Positions 40,261-55,200 of a stretch of DNA of 64,000 nucleotides are shown piece by piece; position 1 is the stretch's first letter; each line of letters opens with the position of its first letter. The DNA is from Penium margaritaceum (Eukaryota; Streptophyta; Zygnematophyceae; Desmidiales; Peniaceae). Both the position numbers and the translations under genes were made by a program. The notes beneath the pieces were generated by a model. It was given only the letters and a program-made list of their open reading frames with translations, ran no database searches and had not been told where the DNA came from. The stretch is from the NCBI GenBank assembly GCA_023375785.1, contig SZWC01000027.1, positions 764,629 to 828,628 of the forward strand, given 5' to 3'.

Positions 40261-43200
40261 GTCAGAAACACAGTGGTCAGAAACACAGTGGTCAGAAACA
40301 CAGTGGTCATAAACACACTGGTCAGAAACACTGTGTTCAGAAACACAGTGGTCAGAAACACAATGGTCAAAAACACAGTGGTCAGAAACACTGTGGTCAG
40401 AAACACAGTGGTAAGAAACACAGTGGCCAGAAACATAGTGGTTACAAACACAGTGGTCAGATACACAGTGGTCAGAAACACATTGGTCAGAAACAAAGTG
40501 GTCAGAAACACAGTGGTCAGACACACACTTGTCAGACACACAGTGGGCAGGATCACATTGGTCGGACACACACTGGTCAGAAACAAAGTGGTCCGATACA
40601 CACTGGTCAGAAAAACACTCATCAGAAACACGGTGGTCAGAAACACAGTGTTCATAGACGCACTGGTCAAAAACACAGAGGTCTGAAATACACTGGTGAG
40701 AAACACACTAGTCAGAAACACAGTGGTCAGAAACACACTTGTCAGAAAAAGAGTGGTCAAAAACACAGTGGTCAGAAACACAGTGGTCAGAAACACCGTG
40801 GTCAGAAACACACCGGTCACACACTGGTCAGAAACACACTGGTCAGAAACACACTGGTCAGACACACAGTGGTTAGAAAAACGGTAGTCAGAATCACATT
40901 GGTCAGAAACCCAGTGGTCAGAAATACTCTGGTCAGAATCACAGTGGTCAAAAACACACTGGTCAGAAACACAGTGGTCAGAAACTAGCTGAGCAGAAAC
41001 ACACTGGTGAGAAACACACTGGTCAGAAACATGCTGGTCAGAAACACAGTGGCGAGAAACACACTGGTCATAATTACAGTGGTAAGAAACATAGTGGTTG
41101 GAAACACTGTGGTCAGAAACACACTGGCGAGAAACATTGTGGTCAGAAACACAGTGGTCAGAAACACACAGGTCAGAAATACAGTGGTCAGAAACACAGT
41201 GGTCAGAAACACACTGGTTTGTAACACAGTGGTCAAAAACTAACTGAGCAAAAACACACTGATGAGAAACACACTGGTCGGAAACACACATGTCAGAAAC
41301 ACAATGGCGAGAAGCACACTGGTCATGAACACAGTGGTAAGAAACACAGTGGTCAGAAACACTATGGTCAGAAACACACTGGTCACAAACAAAGTGGTCA
41401 TAAACACATTGGTCAGAAATACACTGGTCAGAAACACACAGGTCAGAACCACGGTGGTTAGCAACACAGTGGTTAGAAACACAGTGGTCATAAACACACG
41501 GGTCAGAAACACAGTGGTCAGAAACACACTGGTCAAAAAACACAGTGGTCGGAAACACACTGGTCAGAAACACAATGACAGAAACACACTGGTCAGAAAT
41601 ACGCTGGTCATAAACACAATGGTGAGAAATAAAGTGGTAAGAAACACAGTGGTAAAAAACTCACTGTTGAGAAACACACTGGTCAGAAACACAGTGGTCA
41701 GAAACACACTGGTCAAAAACACAGTGGTCAGAAACACATTGGTCAGAAACACAGTGGTCAGAAACACACTCGTCAGAAACACAGTGGTCAGAAACTCAGT
41801 GATCAGAAACACTCAGGTCAGAAACACACTTGTCTGAAACACCCTGGTCTGAAATACACTGGTCAGAAACACATTGGTCACAAACACAGTGGTCAGAAGC
41901 ACAGTGATCAGAAACACAGTATTCAGAAACACAGTGGTCAGAAACAGAGTGGTCAGAAACACAGTGGTCAGAAACACAATGGTCAGAAACACAGTGATCT
42001 GATACACACTTGTCAAACACACAGTGGGCAGAACACAGTGGTCGGACACACACTGGTCAGAAGCAAAGTGGTCAGATACACATTGGTCAGAAACACACTC
42101 ATCAGAAAAACGATGGTCAGAAAGACAGTGGTCAATGACGCACTAGTCAGAAACACAGAGGTGAGAAACACACGGGTCAGAAACACACTAGTCAGAAACA
42201 CACTGGTCACAAACACACTGGTCTTAAACACACTTGTCAGAAACACACTGGTCAGAAACACTGTGGTCAGAAACACAGTGGTCAGAATCACATTGGTCAG
42301 AAACCCAGTGGTTAGAAACACACAGGTCAGAATCACAGTGGTCACAAACACACTCGTTCGAAACACAGTGGTCAGAAACTAACTGAGCAGAAACACACTG
42401 GTGAGAAACACACTGGTCAGAAACACGCTGGTCAGAAACACAATGGGGAGAAACACACTGGTCATAAACACAGTGGTAAGAAACACAGTGGTCAGAAACA
42501 CCGTGGTCAGAAACACACTGGTCATAAACACAGTGGTAAGAAACACAGTGGTCAGAAACACACTGGTCAGAAACACAGTGGTCATAAACACACTGGTCAA
42601 AAACAAAGTGGTCAGAAACACATTGGTTAGAAATACACTGGTCAGAAACACACTGGTCAGAACCACGATGGTTAGCAACACAGTGGTCAGAAACATCGTG
42701 GTCAGAAACATACTGGTCAGAAACACACTGGTCAGAAACACAGTGGTCAGAAACACACTTGTCAGAAACACAGTGGTCGGAAACGCACTGGCCAGAAACA
42801 CAGTGGTGAGAAACACACTGGTCAGAAACACGGTGGTCACAAACACAATGGTCAGAAATACAGTGGTAAGAAACACAGTGGTTAGAAACACACTTGTCAG
42901 AAACACAGTGGTCAGAAACACACAGGTCAGAAACACACTGGTCTGAAATGCTGTGGTCAGAAACACAGTGGTCCGAAACACACTGGTCAGTAACACAGTG
43001 ATCAGAAACTAACTGAGCAGAAACACACTGGTGAGAAACACACTGGTTAGAAATACGCTGGTCAGAATCACAAAGGCAAGAAACACACTGGTCATAAACA
43101 CAGTGGTAAGAAACACAGTGGTCAGAAACACTCTGGTCTGAAACACACTGGTGAGAAACAAAGTGGTCAGAAACGCAGTGGTGACAAACACACTGGTCAG

Positions 43201-46200
43201 AAACAGAGTGGTCATAAACACACTGGTCACAAACAAAGTGGTCAGAAACACATTGGTCAGAAATACACTGGTCAGAAACACACTGGTCAGAACCACGGTG
43301 GTCAGTAGCACAGTGGTCAGAAACACAGTGGTCAGAAAAACACTCGTCAGAAATACACTGGTCAGAAACACAGTGGTCAGAAACACACTGGTCAGAAACA
43401 CAGTGGTCGGAAACACACTGGTCAGAAACAATATGGTCAGAAACACACTGGTCAGAAACACGGTGGTCAGAAACACAATGGTCAGAAATACAGTGGTAAG
43501 AAACATAGTGGTCAGAAAAACACTGGTCAGAAACACAGTGGTTAGAAAGACACTGGTCAGAAACACACTGGTCAGAAAAACAGTGGTCAGAAACACAGTG
43601 GTCAGAAACACACTGGTCCGTAACACAGTGGTTAAAAACACAGTGGTCACAAACACACTAGTCAGAAAGAAAGTGGTCAGAAACACTGTGGTCAGAAACA
43701 CACTGGTGAAAAACATAGTGGTCAAAAACACAGTGGTCATAAACACACTGGTCACAAACAAAGTGGTCAGAAACACATTGGTCAGAAATACACTGGTAAA
43801 AAACACACTGGTCTGAACCACGGTGGTCAGCAGCACAGTGGTCAGAAACAAAGTGGTCAGAAAAACACTGGTCAGAAACACACTGGTCAGAAACACAGTG
43901 GTGAGAAACATACTGGTCAGAAACACTGTGGTCGGAAACACACTGGTCAGAAACACAGTGGTCACAAACACACTGGTCAGAAACACGGTGGTCAGAAACA
44001 CAGTGGTCAGAAAAACACTGGTCAGAAACACACTGGTCAGAAAACAAAGTGGTCAAGAATACACTGGTTAGAAACATTGTGGTCGGAAACACACTGGTCA
44101 AAAACACATTAGTCAGAAGCACCGTGGTCAGAAACACTGGTCAGAAACAGAGTGGTCAGAAACACAGTGGTCAGAAACACACTGATCAGAAACACACTGG
44201 TCAGAAACACACTGGTCATAAATACACTGGTCAGAAACACACTGGTGAGAAACACGGTGGTCAGAAACACATGGTCAGAAATACAGTGGTAAGAAACACA
44301 GTGGTCAGAAACACACTGGTCAGAAACACAATGGTCAGAAAAAAACTGGTCTGAAACATAATGGTCAAAAACACAGTGGTTAGAACAACACTGGTAAGAA
44401 ACGTAGTGGTCAGAAACACACTGGTCTGAAACACGAGCGTTGGATACACAGTGGTAAGAAATACACTGGTCAGAAACACAGTGGTCAGAAACACACTGGT
44501 CAGAGACAAAGTGGTCAGAAACACACTGGTCATAAACACACTATTCAGATACTTACTGGTAAGGAACACTGTGATCAGAAACACAGTGGTCAGAAACACA
44601 GTGGTCAAAAACACAGTATTGAGAAACACACTGGTCAGAAACACACTGGTCGGAAATACACTGGTCAGAAACACATTGGTCAGAAACACACTGGTTAGAA
44701 ACACGGTTGTCATAAACACAATGGTCAGAAACACAGTTGTCAGAAACACAGTGGTTAGAAATACAGTGGTCAGAAACACACTGGTAAGAAGCACAGTGGT
44801 TATAAACACAGTGGTCAAGAACACACTGGTCACAAACACAGTGGTCACAAACACACTGGTCAGAAACACAATGGTCAGAAACCCAGTGGTAAGAAACACA
44901 GTGGTCATAAACACACTGGTCAGAAACACTGTGTTCAGAAACACAGTGGTTAGAAACACAGTGGTCAGAAACACAGTGGTCAAAAACACTGTGGTCAGAA
45001 ACACGGTGGTAAGAAACACAATGGCCAGAAACACAGTGGTTACAAACACAGTGGTCAAATACACAATGGTCAGAAACACATTGGTCAAAAATACAGTGGT
45101 CAAAAACACAGTGGTCAGGAACACACTGGTCAGAATCACAGTGGTCAGAAACACACTGGTCAGAAACGCGGTGGTCAGAAACACAATGGTCAGAAATACA
45201 GTGGTAAGAAACACAGTGGTCAGAAACACAGTGGTCAGAAACACACTGGTCAGTAACACACTGGTCAGAAAAACAGTGGTCGCAAACACAATGGTCAGAA
45301 ACACAGTGGTCAGAAACACACTGGTCAGTACCATAGTGGTCAGAAACATAGTGGTTAGAAACACACTGGTCAGAAACACAGTGGTCACGAACACACTGGT
45401 CAGAAACACAGTGGTCAGAAACATAGTGGTCACAAACACATTGGTCAGAAACACACTGGTCAGAAACAAAGTGGTAAAAAACACACTGGTTAGTAACAGA
45501 GTGGTCAGAAACACATTGGTCAGAAACAATTTGGTTAGAAACACGGTGGTCAGAAACACTGGTGAGAAAAAGAGTGGTCAGAAACACAGTGGTCACAATC
45601 ACACTGATCAGAAACACACTGGTCGGAAACACACAGGTCCTAAAAACACTGGTCAGAAACACACTAGTCAGAAACACGGTGGTCAGAAACACAATGGTCA
45701 GAAATACAGTGGTAAGAAACACAGTGGCCAGAAACACAGTGGTCAGAAACACGGTGGTCAGAAACACACTGGTCAGAAACACAATGGTCAGAAACACAGT
45801 GGTTAGAACAACACTGGTAAGAAACACAGTGGTCAGAAACACACTGGTCTGGAACACGAGCGTCGGGCACACAGTGGTAAGAAACACACTGGTCAGAAAC
45901 ACAGTGGTCAGAAACACACTCGTGAGAGACAAAGTGGTCAGAAACACACTGGTCATAAACACACTGTTCAGAAACTCTCTGGTAAAGAACACTCTGATCA
46001 GAAACACAGTGGTCAGAAACACGGTGGTCAGAAACACAGTGGTCAGAAACACAGTGGTCAAAAACACAGTATTGAGAAACACACTGGTCAGAAACACATT
46101 GGTCGGAAACACACTAGTCAGAAACACATTCGTCAGAAACACACTGGTCAGAAACACAATGGTCAGAAACACACTGGTCAGAAGCATAGTGGTCATAAAC

Positions 46201-49200
46201 ACACTGGTCAAGAACACACTGGTCAGAAACACAGTGGTCAGAAACACAATGGTCAGAAACACAGTGGTAAGAAACACAGTGGTCAGAAACACAGTGGTCA
46301 TAAACACACTAGTCAGAAACACTGTGTTCAGAAACACAGTGGTCAGAAACACAGTGGTCAGAAACACAGTCGTCAGAAACACTGTGGTCAGAAACACGGT
46401 GGTAAGAAACACAGTGGCCAGAAACACAGTGGTTACAAACAAAGTGGTCAGATACACAGTGGTCAGAAACACATTGGTCAGAAACACAGTGGTCAGAAAG
46501 ACAGAGGTCAGAAACACACTGGTCAGAAACACACTGGTCAGAAACACAGTGGTCAGAAACACAGTGATAAGACACACACTTGTCAGACACACAGTGGGCA
46601 GATTCACAGTGGTCCGACACACACTGGTCAGAAACAAAGTGGTCCGATACACACTGGTCAGAAACACACTCATCAGAAACACGGTGGTCAGAACACAGTG
46701 GTCATACACGCACTGGTCAAAAACACAGAGGTCTGAAACACACTGGTCAGAAACACACTAGTCATAAACACAATGGTAAGAAACACACTAGTCAGAAAAA
46801 GAGTGGTAAAAAACACAGTGGTCAGAAACACACTGGTCAGAAACACAGTGGTCAGAAACCAACTGGTCACAAGCACACTGGTCAGAAACACACTGGTCAG
46901 AAACACACTGGTCAGACACACAATGGTCAGAAACACGGTGTTCAGAATCACATTGGTCAGAAACCCAGTGGTCAGAAACACTGTGGTCAGAATCACAGTG
47001 GTCATCAACACACTGGTCAGAAACACAGTGGTCAAAAACTAGTTGAGCAGAAACACACTGGTCAGAAATACGCTGGTCAGAAACATGCTGGTCAGAAACA
47101 CTGTGGCGAGAAACACACTGGTCATAAACACAGTGGTAAGAAACACAGTGGTCAGAAAGACACTGGTCAGAAACACAGTGGTCGGAAACACACTGATCAG
47201 AAATACAGTGGTCAGAAACACACTGGTCAGAAACACGGTGGTCAGAAACACAATGGTCAGAAATACAGTGGTAAGAAACACAGTGGTCAGAATCACACTG
47301 GTCAGAAACACAGTGGTCAGAAACACACTGGTCAGAAATACACTGGTCAGAGATACAGTGGTCAGAAACACAGTGGTCAGAAACACACTGGGGAGGAACA
47401 CACTGGTCAAAAACACACAGGTCAGAAACACAATGGCGAGAAACACACTGGTCATGAACACAGTGGTAAGAAACACAGTGGTCAGAAACACTATGGTCAG
47501 AAACACACTGGTGAGAAACATAGTGGTCAGAAACACAGTGGTCAGAAATACACTGGTCAGAAACACAGTGGTCATAAACACACTGGTCACAAACAAAGTG
47601 GTCAGAAACACATTGGTCAGAAATACACTGGTCACAAACAAACGGGTCAAACCACAGTGGTCAGTAACACAGTGGTCACAAACATTGTGGTCATAAACAC
47701 ACTGGTCAAAAACACACTGGTCAGAAACACACTGGTGGAAAAACACAGTGGTCGGAAACACACAGGTCAGAAACACAATGACAGAAACACACTGGTCAGA
47801 AACAGCGTGGTCAGAAACACAATGGTCCGAAATACAGTGGTAAGAAACACAGTGGTCAAAAACTCAGTTGTGAGAAACACACTGGTCAGAAAGATAGTGG
47901 TCAGAAACACACTGGTCAAAAACACAGTGGTCAGAAACACATTGGTAAGAAATACAGTGGTCAGAAACACACTAGTCAGCAACACAGTGGCCATAAACTC
48001 AGTGGTCAGAAACACTCAGGTCAGAAACACACTTGTGTGAAACACCCTGGTCTGAAATACACTGGTCAGAAGCACATTGGTCGGAAACACAGTGGTCAGG
48101 AGCATAGTGGTCAGAAACACAGTGTTCAGAAACACAGTGGTCAGAAACAGAGTGGTGAGAAACACAGTGGTCAGAAACACAATGGTCAAAAACAGAGTGA
48201 TCAGACACATACTTGTCAGACACACAGTGGGTAGAACACAGTGGTCGGACACACACTGGTCAGAAACAAAGTGGTCAGATACACACTGGTCAGAAACACA
48301 CTCATCAGAAACACGGTGGTCAGAAACACAGTGGTCAATGACGCACTGGTCAGAAACACCGAGGTGAGAACCACACGTGTCAGAAACACACTAGTCAGAA
48401 ACACAATGGTCATAAACACAGTGGTCAGAAAAAGAGTGGCCAAAAACACAGTGGTCAGAAACACACTAGTTAGAAACACAGTGGTTTGAAGCACACTGGT
48501 CACAAACACACTGGTCAGAAACACACTGGTCAGAAACACACTTGTCAGAAACACAGTGGTCAGAAACACAGTGGTCAGAATCACATTGGTCAGAAACCCA
48601 GTGGTTACAAACACACTGGTCAGAATCACAGTGATCAGAAACACACTGGTCAGAAACACAGTGGTCAGAAACTAACTGAGTAGAAACACACTGGTGAGAA
48701 ACACACTGGTCAGAAACACGCCGGTCAGAAACACAATGGCGAGAAACACACTGGTCATAAACACGGTGGTAAGAAACATAGTAGTCAGAAACACTGTGGT
48801 GAGAAACATACTGGTGAGAAACATAGTGGTCAGAAAACAGTGGTCAGAAACACACTAGTCACAAACACAGTGGTCATAAACACACTGGTCACAAACAAAG
48901 TGGTCAGAAACTCATTGGTCAGAAATATACTGGTCAGAAACACACTGGTGAGAACCACGGTGGTCGACAACACAGTGGTCAGAAACACCATGGTCAGAAA
49001 CACACTGGTCAGAAAAACACTGGTCACAAACACAGTGGTCAGAAAAACACTGGTCAGAAACATAGTGGTCGGAAACACACTGGCCAGAAACACAGTGGTC
49101 AGAAACACACTGGTTAGAAACAAGGTGGTCAGAAACACAATGGTCAGAAATACAGTGGTAAGAAACATAGTGGTCAAAAACACACTGGTCACAAACACAG

Positions 49201-52200
49201 TGGTCAGAAACACACTGGTCAGAAACACACTGGTCAGAAATACAGTGGTCAGAAACACAGTGGTCAGAAACACACTGGTCAATAACACAATGGTCAGAAA
49301 CTAACTGAGCAGAAACACACTGGTGAAAGACATAGTGGTCAGAAACACGCTGGTCAGAAACACAATGGCGAGAAACACACTGGTCATAAACACAGTGGTA
49401 AGAAACACAGTGTTCAGAAACACTGTGGTCAGAAAAACACTGGTATGAAACATAGTGGTCAGAAACACAGTGGTCAGAAAGACACTGGTCAGAAACACAG
49501 TGGTCATAAACACACTGGTCACAAAAAAAGTGGTCAAAAACACATTGGTCAGAAATACACAGGTCAGGAACACGAGTCAGAACCACGGTGGTCAGTCACA
49601 CAGTGGTCAGAAAAACAATGGTCAGAAACACACTGGTCAGAAACACAATGGTCAGAAACACACTGGTCAGAAACACACTGGTCGGAAACACACTGGTCAG
49701 AAACACAGTGGCCAGGAACACACTGGTGAGAAACACGGTGGTCAGAAATACAATGGTCAGAAAGACAGTGGTAAGAAACACTGTGGTCAGAAACACACAC
49801 GTCAGAAACACAGTGGTCAGAAACACACTGGTCAATAACACACTAGTCAGAAATATGGTGGTCAGGAACACAATGGTCAGAAACACACTGGTCAGTAACA
49901 TAGTGGTCAGAAACGCAGTGGTCACAAACACACTGGTCAGAAACACAGTGGTTAGAAACACACTGGTCAGTACCACACTGGTCAGAAACACAGTGGTTAG
50001 AAACACACTGGTCAGAAACACTGTGGTCAGAAACACACTCGTCAAAGACACACTGGTCAAAAACACACTGGTCAGAAACACACTGGTCACAAACACATTG
50101 GTCAGAAACACGGTGGTTAGAAACACTGGTCAGAAACAGAGTGGTCAGAAACACAGTGGTCAGAAACACACTGATCAGAAACACAGTGGTCAGAAACACA
50201 CAGGTCATAAATACACTGGTCAGAAACACACTGGTCAGAAGCACGGTGGTCCAAATCACAATGGTCAGAAATATAGTGGTAAGAAACACAGTGGTCAGAA
50301 ACACACTGGTCAGAAACACAGTGGTCAGAAACACAATGGTCAGAAACACAGTGGTTAGAACAACACTGGTAAGAAACAGAGTGGTCAGAAACACACTGGT
50401 CCGAAACACGAGCGTCAGACACACAGTGGTAAGAAACACACTGGTCAGAGACACAGTGGTCAGAAACACACTGGTCAGAGACAAAGTGGTCCGAAACACA
50501 ATTTTCATAAACACACTATTCAGAAACTCACAAGTAAAGAACACTGTGATCAGAAACACAGTGGTCAGAAACACGATGGTCAGAAACACAGTGGTCAGAA
50601 ACACAGTGGTCAAAAACACAGTATTCAGAAACACACTGGTCGGAAACACACTGGTCAGAAACACATTGGTCAGAAACACACTGGTCAGAAACACGGTGAT
50701 CATTAACACAATGGTCAGAAACACAGTGGTAAGAAACACATTGGTCAGAAACACAGTGGTCAGAAACACACTGGTCACAAGCACAGTGGTCATAAACACA
50801 CTGGTCAAGAACACACTGGTCAGAAACACAGTGGTCAGAAACACAGTGGACAGAAACACAATGGTCATAAACACACAGGTCAGAAACACTGTGTTCACAA
50901 ACACATTGGTTAGAAACGCAGTGGTCAGAAACACAGTGGTCAAAAACACTGTGGTCAGAAAGACAGTGGTAAGAAACACAGTGGCCAGAAACACAGTGGT
51001 TACAAACACAGTGGTCAGATACACAATGGTCAGAAACACATTGGTCACAAACACAGTGGTCATAAACACAGTGGTCAGAAACACAGTGGTCAGAAACACA
51101 CTGGTCAGAAACACAGTGGCCGGAAACACAGTGGTCAGAAATACAGTGGTCAGACACACAGAGGGCAGAATCACAGTAGTCAGACACACACAGGTCAGAA
51201 ACAGAGTGGTCCGATACACACTGGTCAGAAACACACTCATCAGGAACACGATGGTCAGAAACACTGTGGTCATAGACGCACTGGTCAGAAACACAGAGGT
51301 CTGAAACACACTGGTCAGAGACACACTAGTCAGAAACACAGTGGTCTGAAACACATTGGTCAGAAAAAGAGTTGTCAAAAACACAGTGGTTAGAAACACA
51401 CTGGTCAAAAACAGAGTGGTCAGAAACACACTGGTCACAAACACACTGGTCAGAAACACAGTGGTCAGAAACACACTGGCCAGACACATAGTGGTCAGAA
51501 ACACAGTGGTCAGAATCACATTGGTCAGAAACCCAGAGGTCAGAAACACTATGGTCAGAATCACATTGGTCAGAAACACACTGGTTAGAAACACAGTGGT
51601 CAGAAACTAACTGAGCTGAAACACACTGGTGAGAAACACACTGGTCAGAAACACGATGGTCAGAAACACAGTGGCAAAAAACACACTGGTCATAAACACA
51701 GTGGTAAGAAACACATTGGTCAGAAACACTCTGGTGAGAAACATACTGGTGAGAAACATAGTGGTCAGAAAACAGTGGTCAGAAACACACTGGTCACAAA
51801 CACAGTGGTCATAAACACACTGGTCACAAACAAAGTGGTCAGAAACTCATTGGTCAGAAATACACTGGTCAGAAACACACTGGTGAGAACCACGGTGGTC
51901 GACAACACTGTGGTCAGAAAGACCATGGTCAGAAAGACACTGGTTAGATACACACTGGTCAGAAGCACTATGGTCAGAAGCACACTGGTCAGAAACACAG
52001 TGGTCGGAAACACACTGGCCAGAAACACAGTGGTCACAAACACACGGGTTAGAAACAAGGTGGTCAGAGACACAATGGTCAGAAATATAGTGGTAAGAAA
52101 CATAGAAGTCAGAAACACACTGGTCACAAACACAATGGTCAGAAACACACTGGTCAGAAACACACTGGTCAGAAATACAGTGGTCAGAAACACTGTGGTC

Positions 52201-55200
52201 AGAAACACACTGGTCAGTAACACAGTGGTCAGAAACTAACTGAGCAGAAACACACTGGTGAAAAACACACTGGTCAGAAACACGCTGGTCAGAAACACAA
52301 TGGCGAGAAACACACTGGTCATAAACACAGTGGTAAGAAACACAGTGGTCAGAAACACTGTGGTCAGAAAAACACTGGTGAGAAACATAGTGGTCAGAAA
52401 CACAGTGGTCAGAAACACACTGGTTAGAAACACAGTGGTCATAAACACACTGGTCACAAACAAAGTGGTCAAAAACACATTGGTCAGAAATACACAGGTC
52501 AGAAACACACTGGTCAAAACCACGGTGGTCAGTCAAACAGTGGTCAGAAACACAGTGGTCAGAAAAACACCGGTCTGAAACACACTGATCAGAAACACAA
52601 TGGTTAGAAACACACTGGTCAGAAACACAGTGGTTGGAAACACAGTGGTCAGAAACACAGTGGCCACGAACACACTGGTGAGAAACACGGTGGTCAGAAA
52701 CACAATGGTCAGAAACATAGTGGTAAGAAACACTGTGGTCAGAAACACACTGGTCGGAAACACAGTGGTCAGAAACACACTGGTCAGAAACACACTAGTC
52801 AGAAATACGGTGGTCAGGAACACAATGGTCAGAAATACACTGGTCAGTAACATAGTGGTCAGAAACACATTGGTCACAAACACACTGGTCAGAAACACAG
52901 TGGTCAGAAACACACTGGTCAGTACCACAGTGGTCAGAATCACAGTGGTTAGAAACACACTCGTCAGAAACACAGTCGTCAGAAACACACTGGTCAGAAA
53001 CACACTGGTCAGAAACACAGTGGTCACAAACACAGTGGTCAGAAACACATTGGTCAGAAACACACTGGTCAGAAAAAAAGTGGTCAAAAACACACTGGTC
53101 AAAAACACACTGGTCAGAAACACACTGGTCAGAAACACATTGGTCAGAAACACGGTGGTCAGAAACACTGGTGAGAAACAGAGTGGTCAGAAACATAGTG
53201 GTCAGAAACACACTGATCAGAAACACACTGGTCGGAAACACACAGGTCATAAATACACTGGTCAGAAACACACTGGTCGGAAACACACTGGTCAGAAACA
53301 CATTGGTCAGAAACACACTGGTCAGAAGCACGCTGATCATAAACACAATGGTCAGAAACACAGTGGTAAGAAACACACTGGTCAGAAACACAGTTGTCAG
53401 AAACACGCTGGTCAGAAGCACAGTGGTCATTAACACACTGGTCAAGAACACACTGGTCAGAAACACAGTGGTCAGAAACACACTGGTCAGAAACACAGTG
53501 GTCAGAAACACAGTGGTCAGAAACACAATGGTCATAAACACACTGGTCACAAACACTGTGTTCACAAACACATTGGTTAGAAACACAGTGGTCAGAAACA
53601 CAGTGGTCAAAAACACTGTGGTCAGAAAGACAGTGGTAAGAAACACAGTGGCCAGAAACACAGTGGTTACAAACACGTTGGTCAGATACACAGTGGTCAA
53701 AAACACATTGATCACAAACACAGTGGTCAGAAACATAGTGGTCAGAAACACAGTGGTCAGAAACACACTGGTCAGAAACACAGTGGTCAGAAACACAGTG
53801 GTCAGAAATACAGTGGTCAGACACACAGAGGGCGGAATCACAGTAGTCGGACACACATAGGTCAGAAACAAAGTGGTCTGATACACACTGGTCAGAAACA
53901 CACTCATCAGAAACACGGTGGTCAGAAACACCGTGGTGATAGACGCACTGGTCAGAAACACAGAGGTCTGAAACACACTGGTCAGAGACACACTAGTCAG
54001 AAACACAGTGGTCTGAAACACATTGTTCAGAAAAAGAGTTGTCAAAAACACAGTGGTCAGAAACACACTGGTAAAAAACACAGTGGTCAGAAAAACACTG
54101 GTCACAAACACACTGGTCAGAAACACAGTGGTCAGAAACACACTGGCCAGACACATAGTGGTCAGAAACACAGTGGTCAGAATCACGTTGGTCAGAAACC
54201 CAGTGGTCAGAAACACTATGGTCAGAATCACATTGGTCAGAAACACACTGGTCAGAAACACAGTGGTCAGAAACTAACTGAGCAGAAACACACTGGTGAG
54301 AAACACACTGGTCAGAAACACGATGGTCAAAAACACCCTCGCAAAAAACACACTGGTCATAAACACAGTGGTAAGAAACACATTGGTCAGAAACACTGTG
54401 GTCAGAAATACACTGGCGAGAAACATAGTGGTCAGAAACACAGTGGTGAGAAACACAGTGGTCATAAACATAGTGGTCATAAACACACTGGTCACAAACA
54501 AAGTGGTCAGAAACACATTGGTCCGAAATACACTGGTCAGAAACACACTGGTCAGAACCACAACGGTTAGCAACACAGTGGTCAGAAACACAGTGGTCAG
54601 AAACACACTAGTCAGAAACACACTGGTCAGAAGCACTATGGTCAGAAACACACTGGTCAAAAACACAGTGGTCGGAAACATACTGGTCAGAAACACAGTG
54701 GTCAGAAAGACATTTGTCAGAAACACAGTGGTCAGAAACACAATGCTCAGAAATACAGTGGTAAGAAACACAGTGGTCATAATCACACTGGTCAGAAACA
54801 CAGTGGTCAGAAACACACTGTTCAGAAACACACAGGTCAGAAATACAGTGGTCAGAAACACAGTGGACAGAAACACACTGGTTTGTAACACAGTGGTCAG
54901 AAACTAACTGAGCAGAAACACACTGGTGAGAAACACACTGGTCAGAAACACACAGGTCAGAAGCACAATCGCGAGAAACACACGAGTCATAAACATAGTG
55001 GTAAGAAACACAGTGGTCAGAAACACTGCGGTCGGAAACACCCTAGTGAGAAACATAGTGGTCAGAAACACACTGGTCAGAAACACACTTGTCACAAACA
55101 CAGTGGTCATAAACACTGGTCACAAACAAAGTGGTCAGAAACACATTGGTCAGAAATACACTGGTCAGAAACACACTGGTCAGAACCATGGTGGTCAGCA

